Shown here: piece after piece, positions 17,999 through 25,533 of the stretch
Position numbering within the stretch: position 1 is the first letter of the stretch
How the letters are laid out: each line of letters begins with the position of its first letter
NCBI RefSeq assembly: GCF_026810505.1
Contig: NZ_CP101750.1
Span: 3,315,254-3,379,253, forward strand
Reading direction: 5' to 3'
From: Streptomyces sp. Je 1-369
GTDB taxonomy: Bacteria; Actinomycetota; Actinomycetes; Streptomycetales; Streptomycetaceae
Length of the DNA: 64,000 nt
The notes under the pieces: model-generated
What the model was told of the DNA's origin: nothing
What the model saw: only the letters and a program-made list of their open reading frames with translations
Databases searched by the model: none
Made by a program: the position numbers and the translations under genes

Positions 17999-19189
17999 TC
18001 AGCCCTTCTTTTGGTCGCGCTCGCGCGCAGCCTTGAGGACGTCCAGAATCGATCCTCCGACCGCCTTTGCCACGGGGGGCGGGAAAGCATTTCCCACCTG
18101 CCGGTACTGCGCAGTCTTTCCTCCGGTGAAATCCCACTTCCGCGGGAATCCCTGAATAATCGCAGCCTGCTCCACCGTGAGCATGGGACCGTCCGGCCTG
18201 AAGAGGTCGCGTTCCTCGGTCCCCTTCTCCTTGCACTTGTCGGCGTCGTTGGCAACGCCAACTCCCGAGACGCCGAGCTGCTTCCAGGCGGCCTTTGCCC
18301 GGCTGGGCCCCAGGTCCGCCCCACCGTGCTTCTTTGATCCGCCGACGAGAGTGGGTGCGATGCCACCACCCTTGCCCTTGAGCTCGGCATCACGCTTTGT
18401 AGCCTTGTCCAACCAACGGTCGTAGGCAGCCCGAGCCTGCTCCGCGTATTCCCCCTCGAAGTACCGCTCGTACCGCTCGTACATGGTCGGCTGAAGGCTT
18501 ACGGCGACACTGACCGGGTCCTCGTGTGTCGGCGTCGGCCACTCGTACTTGACGTCCTTCAGCACATCGTTCCGGATGGCCACGAGGATGGCGCGCGGGC
18601 GGAGTTGAGGGACGCCGAAGTCGCTGGCTTCCAGGACACCCCACTTGCAGACGGTGTAGCCGAGTCCCTGGTCGTGGGCCTGCTCGCCGTTCTCCTCCAG
18701 GTACGCGCCCCCCTGAAGTCTGGCCAGGATCCAGTCGCGGTAGTCGGCGAACTTCGGGTCCATGATCCCGCGGACGTTCTCGATCATCACCGCCCGCGGG
18801 TTGAGCTCCTCGACCAGTTCCAGCATGCGCGGAAAGAGGTCGCGCTCATCGTCTCTGCCGAGCTGCTTGCCGGCGTGCGAAAACGGCGGGCACGGGACGC
18901 CGCCTGCGAGGAGGTCAAGACCGTGGCTCCGGAGCAGCTCGCCGCTCTTCTTCAGGTCCTCGGAGGGTGTGAAGTCCTTGACGTCGGCTGACAGGACGTC
19001 GCAGTACTCCCTCTCCCAGCTCCAGCCATCCTGATGGGAAATGTTCTCACCGAGAGTCGCGGCCGCATGCGCGTCGATCTCCACCAGTGCGAGATGTCTG
19101 AACCCAGCCTGATGCAGACCGATGGCCTGCCCACCTGCTCCGGCACAGATCTCCACAGAGGTGTACTCAAGCTCATTCATGTGGGCCAT
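17999..19189 (-). CDS. dcm: DNA (cytosine-5-)-methyltransferase
   Basis: A 396-residue C5-cytosine methyltransferase that protects host DNA from the NaeI-like enzyme. Ordered motifs: I (ICAGAGGQAIGLHQAGF), IV with catalytic Cys100 in GGVPCPPFS, VI as ENVRG (Glu137), VIII as QLRPRAIL and X as QVGNAFPPPVAKAVG. Residues about 225-330 form the variable target-recognition region. ATG 19189 is preceded by AGGAGGGGG. It reads leftward, tail to tail with vsr. Being on a different transcript from the nuclease could allow separate timing of protection. GCCGGC is the expected target by association, not by proof. Confidence 0.95.
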   Translation of the reverse strand: MAHMNELEYTSVEICAGAGGQAIGLHQAGFRHLALVEIDAHAAATLGENISHQDGWSWEREYCDVLSADVKDFTPSEDLKKSGELLRSHGLDLLAGGVPCPPFSHAGKQLGRDDERDLFPRMLELVEELNPRAVMIENVRGIMDPKFADYRDWILARLQGGAYLEENGEQAHDQGLGYTVCKWGVLEASDFGVPQLRPRAILVAIRNDVLKDVKYEWPTPTHEDPVSVAVSLQPTMYERYERYFEGEYAEQARAAYDRWLDKATKRDAELKGKGGGIAPTLVGGSKKHGGADLGPSRAKAAWKQLGVSGVGVANDADKCKEKGTEERDLFRPDGPMLTVEQAAIIQGFPRKWDFTGGKTAQYRQVGNAFPPPVAKAVGGSILDVLKAARERDQKKG

Positions 19190-19335
19190 GCCCCCTCCTT
19201 ACCGATGCGCAGCGGCGGGCACACTGCGCGCACCACCATCACAGAGGGTGACAGACCCCACTGACAACGAGACCTCCAAGTGTGCCGGACGTTGCATAGT
19301 TCGCTGAACACACCCTCCGCCACGCCGAACACTCA

Positions 19336-19349
19336 TACGATATTGCCCA
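19336..19349 (+). promoter_or_regulatory. -10 element suggesting a leaderless HNH transcript
   Basis: TACGAT at 19336-19341 lies only seven bases before the ATG at 19349, so transcription would start at or next to the start codon. No ribosome-binding site is visible. I see no clear -35 hexamer. Confidence 0.45.
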
Positions 19350-20119
19350 TGCGGATCCCTGCGTGGACTGAGGATGAACTGGTACTGGCTGGCGCACGCG
19401 TCGTAAAGAATGGCTGGCACGAGCTGCGAACCGAGCATCCGGAGGTTCAGGAGCTGTCCGAGCTGCTGCGGTCGCTCCCCATTCATCCCGCGGAGGCTCT
19501 CGCCCTCCCTGGGTTCCGGTCTCCGGACAGCGTCAGCCGCAAGACCAGCGACTTCGCGACGAACCACCCCGCCTACAGCCGCAAAGGCACCCGCTGCGGA
19601 GAACCGACACGCCTGATGATCAAGGCCTTCATCGATCGCGAGGCCGAGATGCTTGAGGCCGCCCGGGCGATCGAGGACGGAATCGGCTCGGGGCGGCTGC
19701 AGCTCATCCCGCCCCAGCCCGATGAGATCGACGACTTCGGTTCCACCGCCATCGAGGGGCGACTTCTCGTCCGTCAGGCGCTGGCTCGCGAGCGAGACCC
19801 GAAACTCCGCAAGCTGAAGATCAAGCAGGCGCGGCAGAACGGCCGTCCGCTGCGCTGTGAAGTCTGCGACTTCGACTTCGTACGCACCTACGGCGCGCTC
19901 GGCGAGGGATACATCGAGGTGCACCACGTCACGCCCCTCCACATATCCGGCTCCCGAAGCACCAGGCTCGACGACCTTGCCTGCCTGTGCGCCAACTGCC
20001 ACCACATGTGCCACAAGAACCGCCGGGGAGAATCCTGGCGCACTCCCGACGCGCTGAGGGCCCTGATTGCCGATACGGCCTCCCGCAGCCCTCACGCCGC
20101 CTCCGCCGCCGACTCGTAG
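19349..20119 (+). CDS. HNH endonuclease, McrA-like
   Basis: A 256-residue nuclease. The C-terminal HNH finger is complete: Cys170 and Cys173 in CEVCDFDF, His192-His193 in EVHHVTPLH, Asn216 and His218 in CANCHHMCH, followed by KN. The layout with EVHH and CANCHH is typical of McrA-type modification-dependent nucleases. Residues 1-110 form a separate domain with TNHPAYSRKGTRCGEPT and a helical stretch, possibly a reader of modified bases. The ATG at 19349 appears to be leaderless. It is divergent from the methyltransferase and overlaps the end of the convergent ATP-binding protein by 28 bases. Its own target is unknown; it must tolerate the host methylation. Confidence 0.85.
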   Translation: MRIPAWTEDELVLAGARVVKNGWHELRTEHPEVQELSELLRSLPIHPAEALALPGFRSPDSVSRKTSDFATNHPAYSRKGTRCGEPTRLMIKAFIDREAEMLEAARAIEDGIGSGRLQLIPPQPDEIDDFGSTAIEGRLLVRQALARERDPKLRKLKIKQARQNGRPLRCEVCDFDFVRTYGALGEGYIEVHHVTPLHISGSRSTRLDDLACLCANCHHMCHKNRRGESWRTPDALRALIADTASRSPHAASAADS

Positions 20120-20721
20120 CGGTCCAGCGCCAGACCCAGCACCTCGTCCGGGTCTCCGCCCTGTGCAGCGAGCCAGTGCAGCAGGTCAGCGATGGCCTCG
20201 GGGACCAGCACCCCCAGAACCACATGCCCTGGCGTGCTCATCAGGTCGGGGCCGATCATCCTGCAGTACTCGTCCAGTACCGCCGCTGCGCGCTGGACCC
20301 GCGCGCACTGCAGGGCAGGGGTCAGCAAGATCTCGCACCACACCGCCTTCCCCGTAGCCGTCACACGAGTGCCCCACTCCTCGCTCAGGGCAGCGAGGAG
20401 GTGGAGGCCCCGGCCGCATTCCGCCTCCCCGCACACCGCGCTCAGCGTCGGCACGGCCCGACTCCCGTCGTGCACCTCGACGCGGAGGCGGTCCCCGCGG
20501 GGCTCGAGTACCAGCGTCGCCGGCGCGCCCTCGCCCACGTGCTTGATGACGTTCGTCGCCAGCTCCGTCGCGACCAGCCCCACCTCATCGAGGACGCTCA
20601 GCGCACCCCACTGCTCCAAGTTGCGCTTCACCTCCAGGCGGAGGAGATGGACTTCCTTCGGTGCCGCCTCGAATGGCAGGACACAGCGCAGCCGCTGTGC
20701 GCCCTCTTCGTGCATGGACAT
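20092..20721 (-). CDS. ATP-binding protein, RsbW-like GHKL anti-sigma kinase fold
   Basis: A 209-residue protein. The GHKL ATPase core shows the N-box DEVGLVATELATNVIKH near residue 45, a weaker G1 region (VEVHDGSRAVP) and GRGLHLLAALSEEWG. About 80 C-terminal residues follow the ATPase fold. Such proteins often phosphorylate or bind regulators. Divergent beside it are an XRE/DUF5753 gene and a DUF397 gene, the standard WhiJ-like trio of Streptomyces. I chose the start at 20721 because GGGAGG lies upstream. The third family member may control the XRE protein. The target is unknown. Confidence 0.8.
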   Translation of the reverse strand: MSMHEEGAQRLRCVLPFEAAPKEVHLLRLEVKRNLEQWGALSVLDEVGLVATELATNVIKHVGEGAPATLVLEPRGDRLRVEVHDGSRAVPTLSAVCGEAECGRGLHLLAALSEEWGTRVTATGKAVWCEILLTPALQCARVQRAAAVLDEYCRMIGPDLMSTPGHVVLGVLVPEAIADLLHWLAAQGGDPDEVLGLALDRYESAAEAA

Positions 20722-20953
20722 GGAGAGGCTCCCTCCCAGGCCACGCAGCGCTGCGCCCGCCGTATCCGTACGGCTACACCGCGTAGTGAGTGGTTCGAGC
20801 ATGGCACAGAGAAGTCTTGCTGTGTAACTTCTCACCGTTATCCTTCGAGTGAACTCGGTGGGGTGTCAGCCAAGTTGGCGCTTAGCCTGGTCGCGGCCCG
20901 CGGGGAGCGGGACTCCGACCCTCGGGCGGGACGGGGAGGACGAGAGGAGTCAT

Positions 20954-21799
20954 ATGTCGCTACGGACCACGACGCGTCGGCGTCAGCTGGGCGCCATGAT
21001 GCGGAAGCTGCGTGCCCGTAAGGGCATGACTCTGGAGGAGGCCGGCGCTCTCGTCGGAGTGTCCAAGGCGACGGTGAGCCGGTACGAGACACAGGCCGGA
21101 CCGGTCAAGTGGCTCGTGGTCGATGCCCTTTGCCGCGAGTACGCGGCTTCGGACGCCGAACGTCGGGCTGTCGTGGCGCTCGCCAAAGACGCCAAGCAGC
21201 AAGGGTGGTGGAGTTCGTTCACCGACTCGATTCCGGAGAGCATGAATCTGCTGCTCACGCTGGAGGACGAGGCCGTTCGTGAAGACCACTTCTCGTGTGT
21301 GTACGTACCTGGGCTGCTGCAGACCCGCGCCTATAGCACCGCGGTCCAGCAAGCCAACGAAGTACGCCTCGCCCCGGCCGAGATCGAACGCCTCGTGGAC
21401 ATCCGCATGAAGCGGCAGGAGGTCCTCACCCGGCCTACTCCCCCACGGCTGTGGGCGATTCTCGACGAGTCCGTCATCCGTCGCGTCGTTGGCTCTCCGG
21501 CGGCCATGAAGGAGCAGCTCGGCCGACTCCTCGAAGCGAACGAATCACCTGGCATCACGCTTCAGGTTCTGCCCTTCTCCAAAGGGGCCCACTGCGCGGC
21601 CCTTGGCAGCTTCGTGATCATCGGCGGCACCGAACCGACGCTCGACGTCGTGTACGTCGACCTCCACACCGGGTCGCTCTTCCTGGAGAAGGACGAGGAA
21701 CTGGAGCGATACCGGCTTGCGTTCGACTACCTCCGCGCACAAGCGTTGGACATGGAAGCCTCCTCCTCCATGATTCAACGCGTCCGCAAGGAGTTGTAA
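20954..21799 (+). CDS. XRE helix-turn-helix regulator with DUF5753 domain
   Basis: A 281-residue regulator. Residues 10-65 form an XRE-type HTH (LGAMMRKLRARKGMTLEEAGALVGVSKATVSRYE). The rest is DUF5753, recognisable from VYVPGLLQTRAYSTAV, RQEVLTRPTPPRLWAILDESVIRR, QLGRLLEANESPGITLQVLPF and VVYVDLHTGSLFLE. The ATG has GAGAGGAG four bases upstream. Its stop overlaps the DUF397 start (TAATG). This pair is found dozens of times per Streptomyces genome and usually controls development or antibiotic production. The specific role here is unknown. Confidence 0.92.
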   Translation: MSLRTTTRRRQLGAMMRKLRARKGMTLEEAGALVGVSKATVSRYETQAGPVKWLVVDALCREYAASDAERRAVVALAKDAKQQGWWSSFTDSIPESMNLLLTLEDEAVREDHFSCVYVPGLLQTRAYSTAVQQANEVRLAPAEIERLVDIRMKRQEVLTRPTPPRLWAILDESVIRRVVGSPAAMKEQLGRLLEANESPGITLQVLPFSKGAHCAALGSFVIIGGTEPTLDVVYVDLHTGSLFLEKDEELERYRLAFDYLRAQALDMEASSSMIQRVRKEL

Positions 21800-22011
21800 T
21801 GCCTGCCGTTTTGCCGCCCTTTCCTCCCTCGGCCCTCACATGGTTCAAGTCCTCCTACAGCGGCGGCAACACCACCGAGTGCGTAGAGACCGCCTTCCTC
21901 CCTGGCGCGCCCGGCGGTGTCCTCATACGCGACTCCAAGCGAGCCGACGGCCCCCGCCTCCGGGTCTCCTCCACAGCCTGGGCCAGGTTCGTCGCCGCTA
22001 CGTGGCGCTGA
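21799..22011 (+). CDS. DUF397 small protein
   Basis: A 70-residue partner of the XRE/DUF5753 regulator. The DUF397 signature is clear: LTWFKSSYSGGNTTECVETAFL, then GVLIRDSKRADGPRLRVSSTAWARF. AAGGAG lies just upstream and the ATG shares a base with the regulator's stop, so translation is coupled. These proteins may modulate DNA binding of the XRE partner, as an antitoxin-like or effector role. Confidence 0.9.
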   Translation: MPAVLPPFPPSALTWFKSSYSGGNTTECVETAFLPGAPGGVLIRDSKRADGPRLRVSSTAWARFVAATWR

Positions 22012-22128
22012 CGCGCTTCTCGGTCCTCGTACCACACCGTCATGTGTGAGACCGGCCCCGCCGTCAACCCTGTCCCCATCGGCGGCACGCCGCAATGCCG
22101 TATGACGCCGTACGAGGAGGAGACCCCC

Positions 22129-22641
22129 TTGCCCTACGCCCCCGAGCAGGACCACGACCGCGCGTTCCTCGACCAAGCCATCGCCCAGTCCCGCCGCTCC
22201 CTCGACCCCGGTACCAAGAAGCCCTTCGGGGCCGTTGTCGTCGTGGGTGGGGAGGTCGTGGGGGTTGGGAGCAATTGCGTTGTCGAGGACTGTGATCCGA
22301 CCGCTCATGCCGAGGTCGTGGCGTTGCGGGACGCGGGGCGTCGGCTCGGGACGTTTCTCGTTGAGGGCGGCACGCTGTATTCCAGTTGCGAGCCCTGTCC
22401 CATGTGTCTTACCGCCTGTTATTGGGCTGGGATCAGTCGTCTCGTCTATGCCGCCGACCGGCACGACGCCGCCCGCAACGGGCACCCGGACCTGCAGTTC
22501 TATCGGGAGCTCGCGTTGCCGAACGGGGAGCGGCGGTTGCTGGACGAGGTGCCCGTCGAGGGGGACGTCCGGGCCGCCGCGGTCGGGGTTCTCGCCGAGT
22601 GGGCCGCCGAGCAGCCCGGCCCCGTCGAGCCGAAGCTCTGA
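22129..22641 (+). CDS. nucleoside/cytosine-type deaminase
   Basis: A 170-residue zinc hydrolase of the cytidine deaminase superfamily. The zinc site is complete: His-Ala-Glu in TAHAEVVAL and CEPCPMC. The C-terminal FYRELALPNGERRLL extension resembles guanine deaminases and nucleoside deaminases rather than TadA. I chose the TTG at 22129 because GAGGAGGAG lies immediately upstream; the ATG at 22102 has no such site. Likely substrates are guanine or cytidine derivatives in purine/pyrimidine salvage. It sits alone after the WhiJ-like pair. Confidence 0.85.
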   Translation: MPYAPEQDHDRAFLDQAIAQSRRSLDPGTKKPFGAVVVVGGEVVGVGSNCVVEDCDPTAHAEVVALRDAGRRLGTFLVEGGTLYSSCEPCPMCLTACYWAGISRLVYAADRHDAARNGHPDLQFYRELALPNGERRLLDEVPVEGDVRAAAVGVLAEWAAEQPGPVEPKL

Positions 22642-22732
22642 GGGTGCCGGTCGGTGGCCCATTGCTCCGCGTTAGCCTCAGCCCATAGGCAACACAGACA
22701 ATCTGGGCGTATTACCGAGAGGTGGATCAATC

Positions 22733-23035
22733 ATGGCGAGGATTCCCGCGGCAGTCGTGGCCGTGAGTGGGCTGGTCGGGGGCTACGCCACCGCGCGGGC
22801 CACCAAGAAGCGGCCCCTCGGCGGCGTCGTGCTCGGCGCTGCGGGGGTCGTCGCCGCCCGGCAGTGGCGGGAGGCCGCGGGGGCGAAGACCGCCGCCGCG
22901 CTCACCACGGCGTACATCGCCGGGTTCGCCGGGTCGCATCCGCTCGCCAAGAAGGTGGGCGCCTGGCCCGCCGTCCTCGGTGTCGCCGGTGGCGTCGGGC
23001 TCGCCTCCTGGGTGCTCGCCGACCGCCAGAGGTAG
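22733..23035 (+). CDS. hypothetical small membrane protein
   Basis: A 100-residue protein made almost only of Ala, Gly and Val-rich helices, about three membrane-like segments with a central ATKKRPLGG loop. It has a GAGAGGTGG ribosome site. I do not recognise a family and cannot suggest a function. It is convergent with the next small membrane protein, with only six bases between the stops. Confidence 0.6.
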   Translation: MARIPAAVVAVSGLVGGYATARATKKRPLGGVVLGAAGVVAARQWREAAGAKTAAALTTAYIAGFAGSHPLAKKVGAWPAVLGVAGGVGLASWVLADRQR

Positions 23036-23041
23036 GGAGGG

Positions 23042-23494
23042 CTAGCGCGGGGCGTCGCCGTTTTCCGGGCGCCCCTTCACGCGCCTTGCCACCATCGCCG
23101 TCCCCAGTGTCCCCGCCCCGAACAGCAGCGTGAACGCCGCCCACGCCAGCGGCCACACCTGTGCGTCCTGCGTGGGGTGCGTGTTGAAGGAGACGTAGAG
23201 CAGCGTCGACGGCGGGGCCGCCACCACCAGGAGCGTCCACGCCGCGCGGTCCCTGATGCCGAAGTAGGCCGCCAGGGCCACGAGGGAGACCGCCAGGAGC
23301 GTGATGCCCGTCGTCGTCACGGGGGACGTCTCGTTGAGCGCGCCCGGGGTCTCCGCGCGGTTGCGCAGGTCCCACGGCAGGCACGCCAGGTACGCCGCGG
23401 CGGCGAGGGCCGCGCCCAGGATGCGGGTCGCGTACCGGGGCAGCGGCGCGGCCTTCCGGAGCGGGGTCAGTATCGCGGTCGTGTTCGCGTTCAT
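23042..23494 (-). CDS. hypothetical four-helix membrane protein
   Basis: A 150-residue integral membrane protein with four hydrophobic segments near residues 24-42, 62-80, 85-103 and 113-133, and a charged cytoplasmic-looking end. No motif suggests a substrate or enzyme. Its promoter would lie in the 365-base spacer before the VOC gene. Family not recognised. Confidence 0.65.
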   Translation of the reverse strand: MNANTTAILTPLRKAAPLPRYATRILGAALAAAAYLACLPWDLRNRAETPGALNETSPVTTTGITLLAVSLVALAAYFGIRDRAAWTLLVVAAPPSTLLYVSFNTHPTQDAQVWPLAWAAFTLLFGAGTLGTAMVARRVKGRPENGDAPR

Positions 23495-23646
23495 GTGTGC
23501 GACGGTGCCCCGCGGCGTGGGGGGCGCAACAGAGTACGGGTACTCACGCCGTACTTACCCACCCCACCCCATGCGCCCCGACCGATCCAGCCGCCCGACT
23601 GGAGGCCTGCCACAGGCCGCCCTCCGGCAGGATGCCGACCCACATT

Positions 23647-23773
23647 GGTTAATGTTCAACCATTTTCGGCCGCCATCCGTACAGCGAGTCGGCATCCCCC
23701 GCCAGGGCCGGCCAGCAAGAAGTCCATGCTTCGACACCCTGAACAATGGCCGATTTTCCTTTAACATTCAACT
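23647..23773. promoter_or_regulatory. paired operator-like sites upstream of VOC gene
   Basis: The 365-base spacer 23495-23858 has no gene I can support. It holds two related AT-richer sites: GGTTAATGTTCAACC at 23647-23661 and CTTTAACATTCAACT at 23759-23773. Read on the minus strand both contain GTTGAA followed by two bases and TTAA. They may bind the regulator of the VOC gene. Confidence 0.35.
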
Positions 23774-23858
23774 GATGTAGAGGGCATGCTGATTGGAGCG
23801 ACGGAGACCGGCCCGGTCTCCGGTTCAACACCCCTGCCAATCACGGGAGATGACCCCC

Positions 23859-24389
23859 ATGAGCCAGGCCCTGCCGCTCCGCCTCCACCACCACGCATGG
23901 ATCACCGACGACCAGGAGGCCAACCGGCACTTCTACGAGGACGTCATCGGCCTCCCCCTCGTGGCCACCTGGACCGAGAGCGACGTGCTCGCCGGGGCCG
24001 AACGCGCCTACAGCCACGCCCTCTACGGCATGGCCGACGGCAGCGCGCTCGCCTTCTTCCAGTTCGCCGATCCCAAGGACCAGGAGGAGTTCAAGACGGA
24101 CCTCAATGTCACGCCCCTGCGCCACATCGCCTTCAAGGTCGAGACCGAGACACAGGAAGCCATACTCAAGCGCGTCGAGTCCGCCGGTCACGCCGACGCG
24201 AACGCGCACGTGCTCGACCACGGCTTCTGCGTCTCGCTGTACGTCACGGACCCCAACGGGCTCATCCTGGAATTCGCCGTCGACCACCCCGATGTGGAGA
24301 AGATCGACGCCGAGCGGCGCGCCACGGCACACACCGACCTCGCCCGCTGGCTCGCCGGCGACCACACCAGCAACAACCACTGGCGCTGA
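23859..24389 (+). CDS. VOC family (glyoxalase/dioxygenase fold) protein
   Basis: A 176-residue vicinal-oxygen-chelate protein. The beta-alpha-beta repeats show metal ligands in LHHHAWITDDQEANRHFYEDVIGLPL at the start, LRHIAFKVE in the middle and LYVTDPNGLILEFAVD near residue 140. This pattern fits lactoylglutathione lyase-like or ring-cleavage relatives. GGGAG nine bases upstream supports the ATG at 23859. The next gene, convergent, is a GlxA-type AraC regulator. The substrate is unknown. Confidence 0.85.
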   Translation: MSQALPLRLHHHAWITDDQEANRHFYEDVIGLPLVATWTESDVLAGAERAYSHALYGMADGSALAFFQFADPKDQEEFKTDLNVTPLRHIAFKVETETQEAILKRVESAGHADANAHVLDHGFCVSLYVTDPNGLILEFAVDHPDVEKIDAERRATAHTDLARWLAGDHTSNNHWR

Positions 24390-24498
24390 TCCCCGCCCTC
24401 GGACAGCCCCGTCCCGCGGCCGCCACGGCAACAGCGCCGGCCTGTTGCTCCACGGCTGCGGACGATCGAGGGTACGACTCACCGGCCACGCACGGCCC

Positions 24499-25494
24499 CT
24501 AGGGCCTCGCACCCCGGAACGTAGACCTGTACGCCCCCGGCGCCACCCCCACCGCCGCCACGAAGTGCTGCCTCAGCGACGTCGCCGTGCCGAAGCCCGC
24601 CTCCGTCGCCACGCGGTCCACCGTGTGGTCCGTGGCTTCGAGGAGTTCCCGCGCGCGGTCCACCCTGCGCTGCGTCAGCCACCGCATCGGCGTCAGGCCC
24701 GTCTCCTCACGGAAGCGGCGGTTGAACGTTCGTACGCTCATCGAGGCCTGGGCCGCCAGCTCGCCCAGCGTCAAGGGAGCGGCCAAGTGGTCCTCCGCCC
24801 ACGCCCGTGCCGCGCTCGTCGTCGACATCGACTCCCGGGCCGGGACCGGGCGTTGGATGTACTGCGCCTGGCCTCCCTCCCTGTGCGGCGGCACCACCGT
24901 GCGGCGAGCCACGTCCGCCGCCACCGCCGCGCCGTGGTCCTCGCGGATCATGTGCAGGCACAGGTCCACGCCCGCCGCCTCCCCCGCCGATGTGAGGATG
25001 CGGCCCTCGTCCACGTAGAGGACGTCCGGGTCGACCGTCACGGACGGGAACGTACGGGCGAACAGGGTCGTCGAGAGCCAGTGCGTCGTCGCCCTGCGGC
25101 CGTCCAGCAGGCCCGCCGCCGCCAGCACGAACGCCCCCGTGCAGATCGAGGCGAGGCGAGTGAGGGACTCCGGTGCCGTCGCCGCGGCCAGCGCCCGCGC
25201 CAGTGGGGGTGGCAGACCGCCCGGCGTCAGCGACTCGTCCTCCTCGTGCGACGCCGGGATCAGCACCGTGTCCGCCCACTCCAGCGCCTCCGGACCGTGC
25301 TGCGCGCCCACCGGGAAGTCCGCGTCCGTGCGGATCAGGCCGGGGCCCGACAGCGCGCAGGTCCGGATCTCGTACAGCTTCTCCCCCGCGGGGCCCCTCG
25401 CCGCGCCGAACAACTGGTGCACCAGGCCCAGTTCCATCGGCAGCACGCCGTCCCGGACGAGTACCGCCACGCCGTGCGCACCAGAAGTAGCCAT
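24499..25494 (-). CDS. GlxA-family AraC transcriptional regulator (DJ-1/PfpI sensor)
   Basis: A 331-residue regulator with an N-terminal DJ-1/PfpI-like domain (residues about 7-185), where the nucleophile-elbow region is SICTGAFVLAAAGLLDGRRATTHW. The C-terminal AraC double HTH (about 228-325) shows LGELAAQASMSVRTFNRRFREETGLTP and VATEAGFGTATSLRQHFVAAVGVAPGAYR. DJ-1 Cys120-like residues are retained but here the domain acts as a ligand sensor. The MFS carrier gene directly upstream on the same strand is a probable target. Confidence 0.92.
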   Translation of the reverse strand: MATSGAHGVAVLVRDGVLPMELGLVHQLFGAARGPAGEKLYEIRTCALSGPGLIRTDADFPVGAQHGPEALEWADTVLIPASHEEDESLTPGGLPPPLARALAAATAPESLTRLASICTGAFVLAAAGLLDGRRATTHWLSTTLFARTFPSVTVDPDVLYVDEGRILTSAGEAAGVDLCLHMIREDHGAAVAADVARRTVVPPHREGGQAQYIQRPVPARESMSTTSAARAWAEDHLAAPLTLGELAAQASMSVRTFNRRFREETGLTPMRWLTQRRVDRARELLEATDHTVDRVATEAGFGTATSLRQHFVAAVGVAPGAYRSTFRGARP

Positions 25495-25533
25495 GATCCA
25501 GTGAATGCTCCGCCCTTACTCCGCCGCCGGCAA

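Noticed and set aside
19280..19348. N-terminal extension of the HNH nuclease
   Set aside because: The extra 23 codons cross the -10-like element and include CRTLHSSLNTPSATPNTH, which looks non-coding.
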